Assembly: GCA_963709075.1 (NCBI GenBank)
Contig: CAVPUY010000008.1
Location: 124,001-188,000, forward strand
From: Palsa-506 sp963709075
GTDB lineage: Bacteria; Actinomycetota; Actinomycetes; Streptosporangiales; Streptosporangiaceae
Length of the DNA stretch: 64,000 bases
Reading direction: 5' to 3'
This document shows, one piece after another, positions 27,370-36,641 of this stretch. The position numbers and the translations under genes were made by a program. Position 1 is the first letter of the stretch; the number at the start of each line of letters is the position of its first letter. The notes under the pieces were generated by a model. The model was not told the DNA's origin. It saw only the letters and a program-made list of their open reading frames with translations, and did not search any database.

Positions 27370-27657
27370 TCAGCGGGACTCAGCTGACCCGAAGACAAGG
27401 TCCCGGACGCTCCCGCTTCCTGGAGCCAGCTTGCCCTCGCGCTCGAGCCTGGCCCGCCACGCGGTCCGCAGGTCGCCCTCGCCGTCAGCCTCGGCCAGGC
27501 CGTCGAAGCCGACGTCTGCCATCCGCTTGCAGGACTTCGTAGTGCCGCCGGCCTCGTCCAGGTCCGCGCTGGTCTGGCCCTGCGCGCTCCACACCCCGCG
27601 AAGCACTTCGAGGGCATCATCCGGCTCTCGGCTCATTCCCAGGTACCTTTCGGCCAT
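27370..27657 (-). CDS. Hypothetical protein upstream of coxD2
   Basis: 95 residues, charged and soluble (MAERYLGMSREPDDALEVLR, WRARLEREGKLAPGSGSVRD). It lies immediately upstream of coxD2 on the same strand, its stop overlapping a candidate CTG start for coxD2. The position suggests a role in the coxDE maturation operon. No family recognised. Confidence 0.6.
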   Translation of the reverse strand: MAERYLGMSREPDDALEVLRGVWSAQGQTSADLDEAGGTTKSCKRMADVGFDGLAEADGEGDLRTAWRARLEREGKLAPGSGSVRDLVFGSAESR

Positions 27658-27757
27658 GCCAGTACTATCGTCCTAGCCTGACTGTAGGTCCTGCCGAGGG
27701 ATGCGGCGACGGCCGATTAAGGCTTCTCTTATCGGCGGCAGGCAAGGAGGGGTCGCG

Positions 27758-28081
27758 ATGACGGCTGAACTGCCGGCGCCGGTCCGCGCGATGATCGATG
27801 CCGCGAACGACGGGGACCTGGCCGGCTTCCTGGCCGGCTTCACCGATGACGGCGTCGTCGACGACTGGGGGCGCGAGTTCCGCGGCGCGGCCCAGATCCG
27901 CGCCTGGAGCGATGCGGAGTTCATTGGCAGGCAGGTCACCCTGGCGGTAAGGGAAATATCGCAGCTAAACGGGAACACCGTGGTCAGTGCCCAGGTAGGC
28001 GGCAACGGCTTCAACGGGCCGAGCCACTTCTCCTTCCTGGTCAGCGGCGACCTCGTTTCCCGGCTGGCCATCCGGGCCTGA
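27758..28081 (+). CDS. SnoaL-like/NTF2-fold protein
   Basis: 107 residues with the NTF2-like layout: MIDAANDGDLAGFLAGFTDD at the N-terminus, GAAQIRAWSDAEFIG in the middle, then beta strands. Such proteins are small isomerases, ketosteroid-isomerase-like enzymes or binding proteins. ATG 27758 has AAGGAGGGG 5-8 bp upstream. The kinase-like gene follows after 6 bp. Confidence 0.85.
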   Translation: MTAELPAPVRAMIDAANDGDLAGFLAGFTDDGVVDDWGREFRGAAQIRAWSDAEFIGRQVTLAVREISQLNGNTVVSAQVGGNGFNGPSHFSFLVSGDLVSRLAIRA

Positions 28082-28087
28082 CCAGCG

Positions 28088-28624
28088 ATGACCCTGATCG
28101 TGGTGTCAGGAGCGCCCGGCACTGGCAAGTCCACCATCGCCAATGCGCTGGCGGCCGAGCTGCGCCTGCCGCTGCTGGCCATCGACACGATCAAGGAGGC
28201 GCTTGCCGACTTACTCGGCCTTGGCGACGAGGACTGGTCGGATCGCCTCGGCGAAGCGGCGGCAGAAGTCGTCTTCCGGCTGTCCGCGCAGTTCCCGGCA
28301 GCCATAGCCGAAGGCTGGTGGCGGCGGGAGCGCCGCGACCGGGCACTGGCTGAATTCGCCGGGGCAGTCGAGGTGTTCTGTTACTGCGATCCGCAGCTGG
28401 CCTCCAGCCGGATGAGCAGCAGGCTGGATACCGAGCGGCACCCAATCCACCGCGACATGATCAACCGAGAGGTGATCAGGTCATCGGCCGCCGATCATGC
28501 CGCGGTCCTCGCCGCCGCCGTCACCCCGCTCGGCCTGGGCGCGGCGCTGGTCCGGGTCGACACCGGGCAGCCAGCGGCGGGGGTTACGGCGGTCGCCGCA
28601 GTGACAGCGGCTCTCGGCCGGTGA
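28088..28624 (+). CDS. AAA-type P-loop kinase
   Basis: 178 residues with an N-terminal Walker A (VSGAPGTGKSTIANAL), an Asp after the second strand (LLAIDTIKEAL) and an Arg-rich lid region (RMSSRLDTERHP). This matches the small P-loop kinases of the zeta-toxin/chloramphenicol-phosphotransferase-like group. The substrate is unknown. It probably shares a transcript with the SnoaL-like gene. Confidence 0.85.
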   Translation: MTLIVVSGAPGTGKSTIANALAAELRLPLLAIDTIKEALADLLGLGDEDWSDRLGEAAAEVVFRLSAQFPAAIAEGWWRRERRDRALAEFAGAVEVFCYCDPQLASSRMSSRLDTERHPIHRDMINREVIRSSAADHAAVLAAAVTPLGLGAALVRVDTGQPAAGVTAVAAVTAALGR

Positions 28625-28663
28625 ACCGGCGCACGTCGGCCGCTGAGCCGTGCCGCTGGCTGC

Positions 28664-29335
28664 TCATTCCGCCGGGCGGGCGGTGAACCAGGCATGGTCC
28701 TCGGTGAGCCACCGGCCGAACTTCAGGCCCGCCGCGGCGAGGTCAGACGTCAGCTCGCTGTCGCCGATCTTGAAGGGACCGAACGCGTGCGTCCAGACCT
28801 GGTCGCCGACGCGGTATTCGACCAGGACCTTGACCTGCGGTCCCACCCGCTCCGCCGACCGGACGATCCGGCGGATGCCCTCGACCTCCCGCTCGTCGAG
28901 CTGGACCGTATCGAACCAGCTCGGCGACTGCTGCTGGATGACCACCAGGCCGTCGGCGTCGACGTGCCTGCTGCAGGCAGCCAGGAACTCGTGCCGCAGC
29001 ACGGGCGCCGAGTTGATCATTGTGCTGGCCAGCAGGACCACGCCGAATGTGCGGTCCAGGCGCAGCGTCTCGATCCGGGAGCAGATCGTCGGCAGGTCAG
29101 GAATCCGGTCGAGCATCGCCAGGGACTCATCCACGCCGAGCACCGGATGGCCGAGGTCAGCCAGCGGCCGGAGGAGCCGGCCGGTACCGCAGCCAAGCTC
29201 GAGAACCGACGCTCCGGCAGGCACGGCCGCGTTCACGATCTCTGGCTCCCCCATGGGGGGCAGCAGTGCGTAGAAGTCAACCGCGCAGCCATCCGGGGTT
29301 ATTGCGCCTGGGCCGGTGCCCGTTCCGCCGTGCAC
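28664..29335 (-). CDS. Class I SAM-dependent methyltransferase
   Basis: 223 residues. Motif I is VLELGCGTGRLLRPL, followed by the acidic residue at the end of strand 2 (LGVDESLAML) and a strand 4 segment VVLLASTMIN. The C-terminus carries VLVEYRVGDQVWTHAFGPF, typical of small-molecule methyltransferases. GTG 29335 is the furthest upstream start. It is convergent with the kinase-like gene. Confidence 0.85.
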   Translation of the reverse strand: MHGGTGTGPGAITPDGCAVDFYALLPPMGEPEIVNAAVPAGASVLELGCGTGRLLRPLADLGHPVLGVDESLAMLDRIPDLPTICSRIETLRLDRTFGVVLLASTMINSAPVLRHEFLAACSRHVDADGLVVIQQQSPSWFDTVQLDEREVEGIRRIVRSAERVGPQVKVLVEYRVGDQVWTHAFGPFKIGDSELTSDLAAAGLKFGRWLTEDHAWFTARPAE

Positions 29336-29454
29336 TCGTCGAGCTCCTCAATCACCAGGAGATCACGCTCGTCGCCAGCCTACGGCCTGCCGCTGCCGCG
29401 GCAGCTTCAGGTCGTGGGCGTCGGGTCCGCGCCGCGCGCGGCCGGGGCATGAGT

Positions 29455-30323
29455 CTAGCCGTACCGGCCTGCGACGTAATGGGCGGTTTCCTCCCGGGAC
29501 GGATTCTCGAATACCTGCGCCGTGTCGCCGTGCTCGACCAGGTGCCCCTGGTAAAGGAACATGGTCCGGTCAGATACCCGGCGGGCCTGGGCCAGGTTGT
29601 GCGTCACTATCACGATGGTCAGCGCGGGGACCAGGGTCCGGATCAGGGCCTCGATCGACTCGGTCGCGACCGGGTCAAGCGACGAGGTGGGCTCATCCAG
29701 CAGCAGCACCTCGGGGCTGATCGCTAGCGCGCGGGCCAGGCAGAGCAGCTGCTGCTGGCCGCCGGACAGCCGGAACGGGGAATCGCGAGCCGGCCGGCGA
29801 CCGCGTCCCACAGCCCTACCTGAGTAAGCCGCTGCCTGGCGATCTCCTTCAGCCCGTGGCGGCTGGCCAGCTTGTGCGCCCGCGGCCCGGCGACCACGTT
29901 GTCCATGATGGACATGGGGAACGGGTTGGGCCGCTGGAAGAGCATCCCGACCTTGCGCCGCAGCGACATCAGCTCGACGGCCGGGTGCCAGATGCTGCGC
30001 CCGCCCAGCAGCACGTCACCAGCGTGCCGGTATCCGGTCACCTTGTCGTTCATCCGGTTGAGCGTGCGCAGCAGCGTGGTCTTGCCCGAGCCGGTCGGCC
30101 CGATCAAGGCGGTCACGGCGCCCGCCCGCACGTCCGCCGACACGCCGGACAAGATTGCCGACTCGCCGAAGCTCAGCGTCAGGTCCACCGCCCGCATCGA
30201 CACGTCCCCGGACGCCGCGGGAGGCAGCCCGGTGGTAACCGACTGCCCGGCCGGGGCAGTCGTCGCAATGGCAGGACGCCGGGGGTCCGGCGCTGAACTG
30301 CCCGCATAGGCGTCGACCGGCAT
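29455..30323 (-). pseudogene. pstB: Phosphate ABC transporter ATPase PstB, single-base frameshift
   Basis: From ATG 30323 (GGAGG upstream) the protein has Walker A GPTGSGKTTLLRTLNRMND and FQRPNPFPMSIMDNV, classic for PstB. At about 29785 the frame breaks after VGLWDAVAGRLA. The signature FRLSGGQQQLLCLARAL, Walker B LLLDEPTSSLDP and VTHNLAQARR continue in the next frame to 29455. One missing base (GCGA where GCGGA is expected) explains it. No pstS, pstC or pstA is nearby, so it is an orphan copy. Either a decaying gene or a sequencing slip. Confidence 0.87.
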
Positions 30324-30513
30324 CGCTGCCCCTCCTGCCGCCCGACGGCGTGGCGACCGCGATATTCCGTCAGCTTCCTTCCTAACCGGCCCAGGTGACG
30401 AGACATTGAACGCCAGGCATAAACCTGGCCACAAGCGCTTCGGCTTTCGGCCGGGCGGCGCCCTGGCCTGCGCACCGAGTTGCGCGCACGCTGGCACGGA
30501 AAGAAGCAGGTCA

Positions 30514-32241
30514 CTACGACGACCGGGCAGTCGAGCCCAACAGGATCCGGGGACCGCAGAGGTGCGAAGGCGTCTGGGTTGGCCTGTCCTTGTAGACGAA
30601 GGCACGGCGCAGCCGGGCGTACGGCTCCTGCGGGCCGAAGAAGTTCCGGCTCATCACGGCTAGTTCCTGATGCCGGTAGGCCGCCAGCGGGAACTCCTTC
30701 TCGGCTGCGGCCAGCTCTCGTGCCTTTGCCGCCAGCCGCGCTGCGTAGTGCGGAATCCCGGGCCAGCTGCCCGGCGAGATCAGCGACCTGCAAGCGGTAA
30801 TCGGCCGGCCCGCCCGCGATCACCCGGTCGACCAAGCCGCATCGTAGCCCGGAGGCCGCGCTGACCGGCAGGCACTCTTCGGTGAGCCGGGCCGCCTGCC
30901 GGGCGCCGACACGGCGGGGCAGCGTGTAGGTCCAGTACTCCGAGCCGTGCAGCCCCATCAGGCGGTAGTGCGGGTTGAGAACCGCGCCCGACCGGCACCA
31001 GACCTCGTCAGCTGCCAGCGCGAGCATCAGGCCGCCGGCCGCGGCATTGCCGCCGACTGCCGCGACGGTAAGCCGGTCCGTTGTGGTCAGGATCGCCTCG
31101 ACCAGGTCATCAATGGCATTGATGTTCCGCCATGACTCCTGCGCGGGGTCATCGGCGGCCTCGATCACGTTGAGGTGGATGCCGTTAGCGAAGAAGTCCC
31201 TGGTGCCGCCGAGCACGATAACCCGTACCGGGCGACCCTGAGCATGCCGGTAGGCGGCGAGCAGCCGGCGGCACTGACCGGTACTCATCGCCCCGCCGGG
31301 GAAGGAGAACTCCAGGTAACCGGCACCGCCGGCCTCGCGGTAACTGATCTCCTGGTAAGTGCGCCTGCCTGGCAGCGGCGTCAGCGGCGTGCGGGACTCC
31401 GGCACGTCAGCGAGTGATTCGCGCAGCGCCAGCGTGGCCGGCAGCTTGCAGGTTCCCGGCCCGCCAGGAGCCCGGCGCCGGCGCAGCTGGGGATCCATAC
31501 TGCCCCGTCGGCGGTCGCCCGGCAGATCGCCCCGGTCCGCCGGGCAAGGATGACGCCGGGTTCACCTCGCAGGTCGTCCTCTTCGCAACCACCGAAAAGG
31601 AAGTACTCAGCGGCACCGATCGTGTCGAGGATGCCGGGGCTCGAATCGGCCGCCTGCAACTTCGCCAGGACCGACGACGTGGGCTCGCCCGGCCAGTCGA
31701 TTCTGCGATCTTCTTGCCGACAGCGCGGACGATGCTCACCGATCACGTCCGGGCGGCCGTAGTCCAGCGGCTCCGGCCGGTAGCTGCCGCCCTCGAACCG
31801 CGCCACCGCGAGCAGCACGCTCTGCACGGCGGCATCCGCTACCTCGGTGCGGTACAAGAGACTCTTGGCACCGCGGGGCATCGTGAAATCCTGGCTCGCC
31901 CAGATGTCGCCGGCATCCATCTCTGCGTTGGCCTGCAGGACGGTGACGCCCCAGCGGTCGGCGCCCTCCATGATCGCCCAGTCGAGTGCGGACGGGCCGC
32001 GGTCGCCCCTAGGCCCGGGGTGAACGATGAAGCAGGGATAAGCCGACCAGATATCATCCGGTATCGCCGTGGTCAGCATGGGCGCGATGACGAGGTCGGG
32101 GTCATAGCGGCCGACCCCCGCGCGCATCTGGTCATCCCCAAGCGCCAGTTCGACCGCTATCTCGTGCCCCCGGTCGGCAAGCTCGGTATGTACCCGCTGC
32201 GTCATGCTGTTATAAGCGCTCGCGATAAGCAAGATCCGCAT
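30514..32241 (-). pseudogene. hypX: HypX/HoxX (CO-producing hydrogenase maturation protein), two frameshifts
   Basis: From ATG 32241 (AGGAG upstream) the N-terminal formyltransferase-like domain is clear: MRILLIASAYNSMTQRVHTE, CFIVHPGPRGDRGPSALDW, GVTVLQANAEMDAGDIW. Near 31493 a base is missing in a CCC run. The enoyl-CoA-hydratase-like domain then continues in another frame (MSTGQCRRLLAAYRHAQGRP, NGIHLNVIEAADDPAQESW, NPHYRLMGLHGSEYWTY). A second break near 30745 shifts the ending (EKEFPLAAYRHQELAVMSRN, RRAFVYKD) to a stop at 30514. HypX makes CO from formyl-THF for [NiFe]-hydrogenase; no other hyp or hydrogenase genes are here. Confidence 0.88.
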
Positions 32242-32641
32242 TTGTCTGCTCCTGTACCCATTCCCCGGGCTGCGCGCATCGCGCACCCCCCAGACGATGG
32301 CCTGAGATCCGGAGCCAGCAATTAAAATGGCTGCCAGACTGTAGCTACTGCCGTTCCAGCCATCGCCCTGAACTCGGCGATTGAGCCGGCCTCGGCCGGC
32401 TGACATGCTGCAGCCGCAGCCCGGGCGCTAAAGTACCGGTTCCGGACCAATCGGCCTGCGTAGGCCAGCAGGGTAATAAACAATGTCAGCGGCTGGTTTC
32501 GCCAGGATAAAGCCAGCCGCCGTATTATGCAGGCTACTTTATCCAGTGATGATGCCGGTGGCGCGCGCCCTGTTTCCCGGACGGCCCGCATCGCAAAATA
32601 GCCGGAAAAAGCCAGCCTCGCGCTGATCTGTCAGTGCAAAG
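32242..32641. other. 400-bp intergenic region
   Basis: Between the hypX start and the GNAT stop no frame has credible coding character. Its GC content is lower than that of neighbouring genes. An 89-residue minus frame (32322-32591) has no motif. It must hold the hypX promoter. No repeat or RNA gene was seen. Confidence 0.5.
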
Positions 32642-33274
32642 CTATCCGGCCAGATGCACCAGGTTCATGGCGAAGACATGAACATCGTCGGCCGGAAGCT
32701 CGGTGAACCCTACGTGCCGGTAGAACCCGGCAGCCCGCTGGTTGGCGTGCCCGACGTGCAGATGCAATCCGCGTGAACCCTGGTCACGAAGGGCTGAGAT
32801 GACTGTCTCGATGAGCTGGCGCCCCATCCGCTGCCCTTGCCGTCGCGGGAGGAGATTAATGTGCAGGTGCGACGGGAAGTCTCTGGCCAGCTCGTCCGGC
32901 GTGCCCCACGGGTGATGGATGGCGCGCAACGCAAACCGCTCCTGCGGTGACAAGCCCTCAGCCAGATCCGGCGAGGGTTCCGGGTGGCTCGCGCGTAGTG
33001 CTGGCCACCAGTCGCGCTCAAGCCGCTGCTCGAAGGCCTGGCTGTCTAGCGCCGCGACGATGTAGCCGGCCACGCCGCCTGCGTCCTGGGCCACGAAGGC
33101 GAGCGACGGCTCGAAGAGGGCATACGGCGCCGCATACACGTATCCCGGCAGCCTGGGGTCGCGGAACAGCGACGTGGCATCCCGGCCGTAGTCCGCGGTC
33201 TGCACGCAGATGCGGTACAACTCGTCGAGGTCATCAGGCTGATAAGGGCGGATGCGGGCAGGCTCGCTGTTCAC
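32642..33274 (-). CDS. GNAT-family N-acetyltransferase
   Basis: 210 residues. RIRPYQPDDLDELYRICVQT starts the fold and the acetyl-CoA loop is RRQGQRMGRQLIETVI. The C-terminus HLHVGHANQRAAGFYRHVGF is typical. The segment AFVAQDAGGVAGYIVAALDS is the central beta region. GTG 33274 is chosen since upstream residues do not fit the fold. Substrate unknown. Confidence 0.88.
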   Translation of the reverse strand: MNSEPARIRPYQPDDLDELYRICVQTADYGRDATSLFRDPRLPGYVYAAPYALFEPSLAFVAQDAGGVAGYIVAALDSQAFEQRLERDWWPALRASHPEPSPDLAEGLSPQERFALRAIHHPWGTPDELARDFPSHLHINLLPRRQGQRMGRQLIETVISALRDQGSRGLHLHVGHANQRAAGFYRHVGFTELPADDVHVFAMNLVHLAG

Positions 33275-33469
33275 GGGACTCGTTCTACCGCATTCCGGCG
33301 GTCTGCCGCCTCCCGCCGGAAGCCCGCAGTCGCGAAAACCGGCTCCCGCTCCAGTCATCAGCAGGCTCCGCAGTGCCCTGACCTGGGGAAACAAGACAGG
33401 AACGCCGTGTCAGTAGTCGTGTCAGCGGCGTGACAGGGGCGTGTCAGGGACGGTGCCGATGATGGTCGC

Positions 33470-34414
33470 ATGAGAAATTCAGCGATCGCAGTCTCAGGGC
33501 TGCGGAAGGCGTACGGGGACAAGACCGTACTCGATGGCATCGATCTGGATGTCCCTGCGGGCACGGTCTTTTCCCTGCTCGGCCCGAATGGGGCGGGTAA
33601 GACGACGACGGTGAACGTGCTGACCACGCTGGTGAAGGCCGACGGCGGCACGGTACGGGTTGCCGGGCACGATGTGGCGACCGAGACCAGGGCGGTGCGC
33701 GCGGTCATCGGCGTCACCGGTCAGTTCGCGGCGGTGGACGATCTGCTGACGGGACAGGAGAACCTGCAGCTGATGGCGGATCTGCACCATCTGCGGGCCG
33801 GCCAGGGCAAGCGGGCGGTCACCTCGTTGCTGGAACGGTTCGATCTGGTGGACTCGGCGCAGAAGCAGGCGGCGACTTATTCCGGCGGTATGCGCCGGAA
33901 GCTGGATCTGGCAATGACGCTGGTCACCAGGCCGCAGGTCATTTTCCTGGACGAGCCGACGACAGGACTGGATCCGCGCAGCCGGCGCACGATGTGGAAC
34001 ATCGTCCGCGAGTTGGTGGCCGACGGCGTGACCGTCTTCCTCACCACGCAGAATCTCGAGGAAGCCGATCAGCTCGCCGGCCGGATCGCGGTGCTCGACC
34101 ACGGCCACCTGGTGGCCGAGGGCACTCCCGGCGAACTCAAGCGCCAGGTTCCCGGCAGCCACGTCCGGCTCCGGTTCACCGACACCGCAGAACTCGATGC
34201 GGCGGCGCGGGTCCTGGCCGGCTCCATGCGGGATGAGGAGGACCTGACCCTGCGGGTTCCCGGCGACGGCAAGGCGAAATCGCTGCGGGCCCTGCTGGAC
34301 CGCCTCGATGAGCATTCGATCGACATCGAGGAGTTCGCTGTGCACACGCCGGACCTCGACGCCGTTTTCCTGGCCCTGACCAGTCACGCAAGCACAGAGG
34401 AGAACGAACGATGA
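33470..34414 (+). CDS. ABC transporter ATPase, daunorubicin-resistance (DrrA) type
   Basis: 314 residues. Walker A LGPNGAGKTTTVNVL, signature YSGGMRRKLDLAMTL, Walker B VIFLDEPTTGLDPRSR and the DrrA-like C-terminal tail with FAVHTPDLDAVFLALT. ATG 33470. The stop overlaps the permease start as ATGA. It powers an ABC-2 exporter; substrate unknown. Confidence 0.93.
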   Translation: MRNSAIAVSGLRKAYGDKTVLDGIDLDVPAGTVFSLLGPNGAGKTTTVNVLTTLVKADGGTVRVAGHDVATETRAVRAVIGVTGQFAAVDDLLTGQENLQLMADLHHLRAGQGKRAVTSLLERFDLVDSAQKQAATYSGGMRRKLDLAMTLVTRPQVIFLDEPTTGLDPRSRRTMWNIVRELVADGVTVFLTTQNLEEADQLAGRIAVLDHGHLVAEGTPGELKRQVPGSHVRLRFTDTAELDAAARVLAGSMRDEEDLTLRVPGDGKAKSLRALLDRLDEHSIDIEEFAVHTPDLDAVFLALTSHASTEENER

Positions 34415-35172
34415 GCACCACTTCAGCACCGCTGACCGATTCGCGGATCATGCTGCGCCGCAACTTCAGGCACATCATCCGGAATCCGGTCACGCTATTC
34501 AACGGGGCCCTGATGCCGGTCGTGATCATGCTGCTGTTCGTGTACGTGCTCGGCAACGCATTCAACGTCGGCGAGCACTACATCGAGTACGCGACACCAG
34601 GCCTGATCGTGCTGGCCATCTGCTACGGGCTGTCGGGCACTGCGGTATCGGTGAACTCCGACATGACGAAGGGCATCATCAACCGGTTCAAGGTGATGAA
34701 CGTCTCCCGCGGCGCCGTCATGAACGGTCACGTCGCGGCCACCATGCTGGGCAGTTTGATCGCCATTGCGGTCATCATCGGAATGGCCTTCGCGCTGGGG
34801 TTCCGGTCGCCTGCGACGCCCCTCGAATGGCTCGGCGCCATCGGTATCATCGTGGCGACCTCCTTCGCGGCGGCCTGGCTCACGGTCGCGCTGGGAATAG
34901 CTGCGAAAACTCCGGAATCCGCAGGCATGAGCGTCGTGCCGCTGCTCCTGCTGCCCTTCGTGAGCAGCGCGATCGTGCCGGCCGCCACGATGGGACAGGG
35001 AGTCCGCCAATTCGCGGAGTACCAGCCCTTCACGCCGATTATCGAATCACTGCGCGGTCTGCTGGCCGGCACCCCGTCGGGCGGCTACACCGCCGCCGCC
35101 CTCGCCTGGTGCGCCGGGATCGCCCTCGCCGGGTACCTGTGGGCGCTGGCCACGTTCAAGAGGCGAGCCTGA
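34411..35172 (+). CDS. ABC-2 type permease, DrrB-like
   Basis: 253 residues with six membrane segments and the DrrB-type start (SRIMLRRNFRHIIRNPVTLF). PFVSSAIVPAATMGQGVRQF and FAEYQPFTPIIESLRGLL are conserved in this family. Coupled to the ATPase by a 4-bp overlap. Together they form a drug or lipid exporter. Confidence 0.93.
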   Translation: MSTTSAPLTDSRIMLRRNFRHIIRNPVTLFNGALMPVVIMLLFVYVLGNAFNVGEHYIEYATPGLIVLAICYGLSGTAVSVNSDMTKGIINRFKVMNVSRGAVMNGHVAATMLGSLIAIAVIIGMAFALGFRSPATPLEWLGAIGIIVATSFAAAWLTVALGIAAKTPESAGMSVVPLLLLPFVSSAIVPAATMGQGVRQFAEYQPFTPIIESLRGLLAGTPSGGYTAAALAWCAGIALAGYLWALATFKRRA

Positions 35173-35308
35173 CCTCCCGGACGATGGCCTTCGGCGCGCG
35201 CTCGCCGGCAACGAGCGCGCGCCGCGGGCGTCCGGATCGATGCTGCCCAGGCCGGGTCGCCTTAGCCGCCCGCCAGCAAATCAAGTACGAGACAAGAGGA
35301 GAGTTGTC

Positions 35309-36145
35309 ATGCCTGCATTCGCCACGCCCGGGCCCATCATCGCCACCGTTGTTGTCGCCGGTGCTCAGGTGCGGGTCACCGCGAGCGACCGGACCGACAC
35401 CGTGGTGCTGGTCGAACCCATCAACAAGGCGAGCCGGTCAGACATCAAGGTGGCCAGCAAGACCAGGGTTGACTTCGCCGCGGGTCAGCTATCGGTCAAG
35501 ACGACCGCCTCGGGGGACAAGAACGGTTCGGTCGCCATCACGATTGACCTTCCGGCCGGTTCCAGCCTGGTCGCGTACCTGGCGCATTCGGATGTTCACG
35601 CTGACGGCTCACTTGGCCAGTGCGAGCTGCACATGGCATCGGGTCGGGTCGAGCTGGATCGCATCAGCGGGCTGCAGGCGAACATCGCGGCCGGTGAGGT
35701 CGCGGTCGGCCACATCGCCGGGCGCGCCAGCATCGACGGCAGCGCGGTCGAAATGCGGATCGGCGAGATCAAGGACACCGTCAGGCTCTCGGGCTCGGGC
35801 GGCCAGATCTGGATCGGCCACGCCTCGGCCGACCTCGACCTCAGCAGTGGCAGCGGCGGCTTCGACATCGACCGCGCCGACGGCAGCGTCACCGCCAAGA
35901 CAGGCGACGGTGCGATCCGGATCGGCCGGCTGACACGCGGTCAGGCGGAACTGCTGAACGGCTCAGGAAACATCGAGGTCGGCATCAGTGCGGGCACCGC
36001 TGCGCGGGTGGACGCCAGCAGCAAGCGAGGATCAGTGCGCAACTTCGTCCCGCCGCAGGAAAACCCCGAGATGCCCGGCAACAAGGTCACGGTCCACGCC
36101 CGCACGCGGCACGGCGACATCATCATTCGTCGCGCAGCAAGCTGA
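35309..36145 (+). CDS. DUF4097 beta-strand-repeat protein
   Basis: 278 residues made almost entirely of short beta strands with recurring G/S/D turns (VELDRISGLQANIAAGEVAV, IWIGHASADLDLSSGSGGF, GDGAIRIGRLTRGQAELLNG), the DUF4097 beta-helix pattern. No signal peptide. AGAGGAGAG precedes ATG 35309. Such genes often accompany DrrAB-like transporters, as here; the link is by context. Confidence 0.9.
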   Translation: MPAFATPGPIIATVVVAGAQVRVTASDRTDTVVLVEPINKASRSDIKVASKTRVDFAAGQLSVKTTASGDKNGSVAITIDLPAGSSLVAYLAHSDVHADGSLGQCELHMASGRVELDRISGLQANIAAGEVAVGHIAGRASIDGSAVEMRIGEIKDTVRLSGSGGQIWIGHASADLDLSSGSGGFDIDRADGSVTAKTGDGAIRIGRLTRGQAELLNGSGNIEVGISAGTAARVDASSKRGSVRNFVPPQENPEMPGNKVTVHARTRHGDIIIRRAAS

Positions 36146-36229
36146 CCTCGACGCGACGGCGCCACGATGGCGCCGTCATCGCCGGATATCCGTGAGCTTG
36201 GCACCAGTGCTGGCAGAAGTTGCGGCGGT

Positions 36230-36640
36230 TCAGAGAGGTCCGTGGAATGTGTCGCACTTGTTCGGGTCGCCGGTCTTATAGCCGGTTGCGAACCAGCGCT
36301 GACGCTCCGCCGATGAGCGTTGTGTCCAGTTTTCCGGGCTCGATGACTCATTGATCTGTCATCCCCGACCGCCGCCGCGGCGTCGAGCGCGCTCGCGATA
36401 TCGGCCGGGGTGACCGGTGTCAGGAAGCCGGTGTCAACGGCATGCGCGGCCCATACGCCAGCGAAACAGTCGGCTTGCAGTTCGGTTCTGACGCTCTGGC
36501 TTTGGGCTCCCCGGTCGCCGCTGCCTGCCTTCAGGGATCCAGCAGGTTCTGCACGTGGTGTCCGTATTCGTGGGCGAGGACGTAGGCCTCGGCAAACCGT
36601 CCGCCCTTCGCGCCGAACTGCGTCTGGCCGGAACCTCGAA
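36230..36640 (-). pseudogene. Neutral zinc metallopeptidase (YpfJ-like), C-terminal fragment
   Basis: Read on the minus strand, the fragment starts mid-protein with QTQFGAKGGRFAEAYVLAHE and the zinc site HEYGHHVQNLL. After a frame break at a TGA it gives RTELQADCFAGVWAAHAVDT. After another break it gives ENWTQRSSAERQRWFATGYK and ends CDTFHGPL at 36230. These are consecutive blocks of the YpfJ/KPN_02809 zinc peptidase family. The N-terminal half is missing and at least two indels are present, so it is dead. The YidB-like gene stops immediately upstream. Confidence 0.87.
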
Positions 36641-36641
36641 G

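Noticed and set aside
32322..32591. 89-codon minus-strand frame in the hypX-GNAT gap
   Set aside because: No motif, no ribosome site and composition unlike neighbouring genes.
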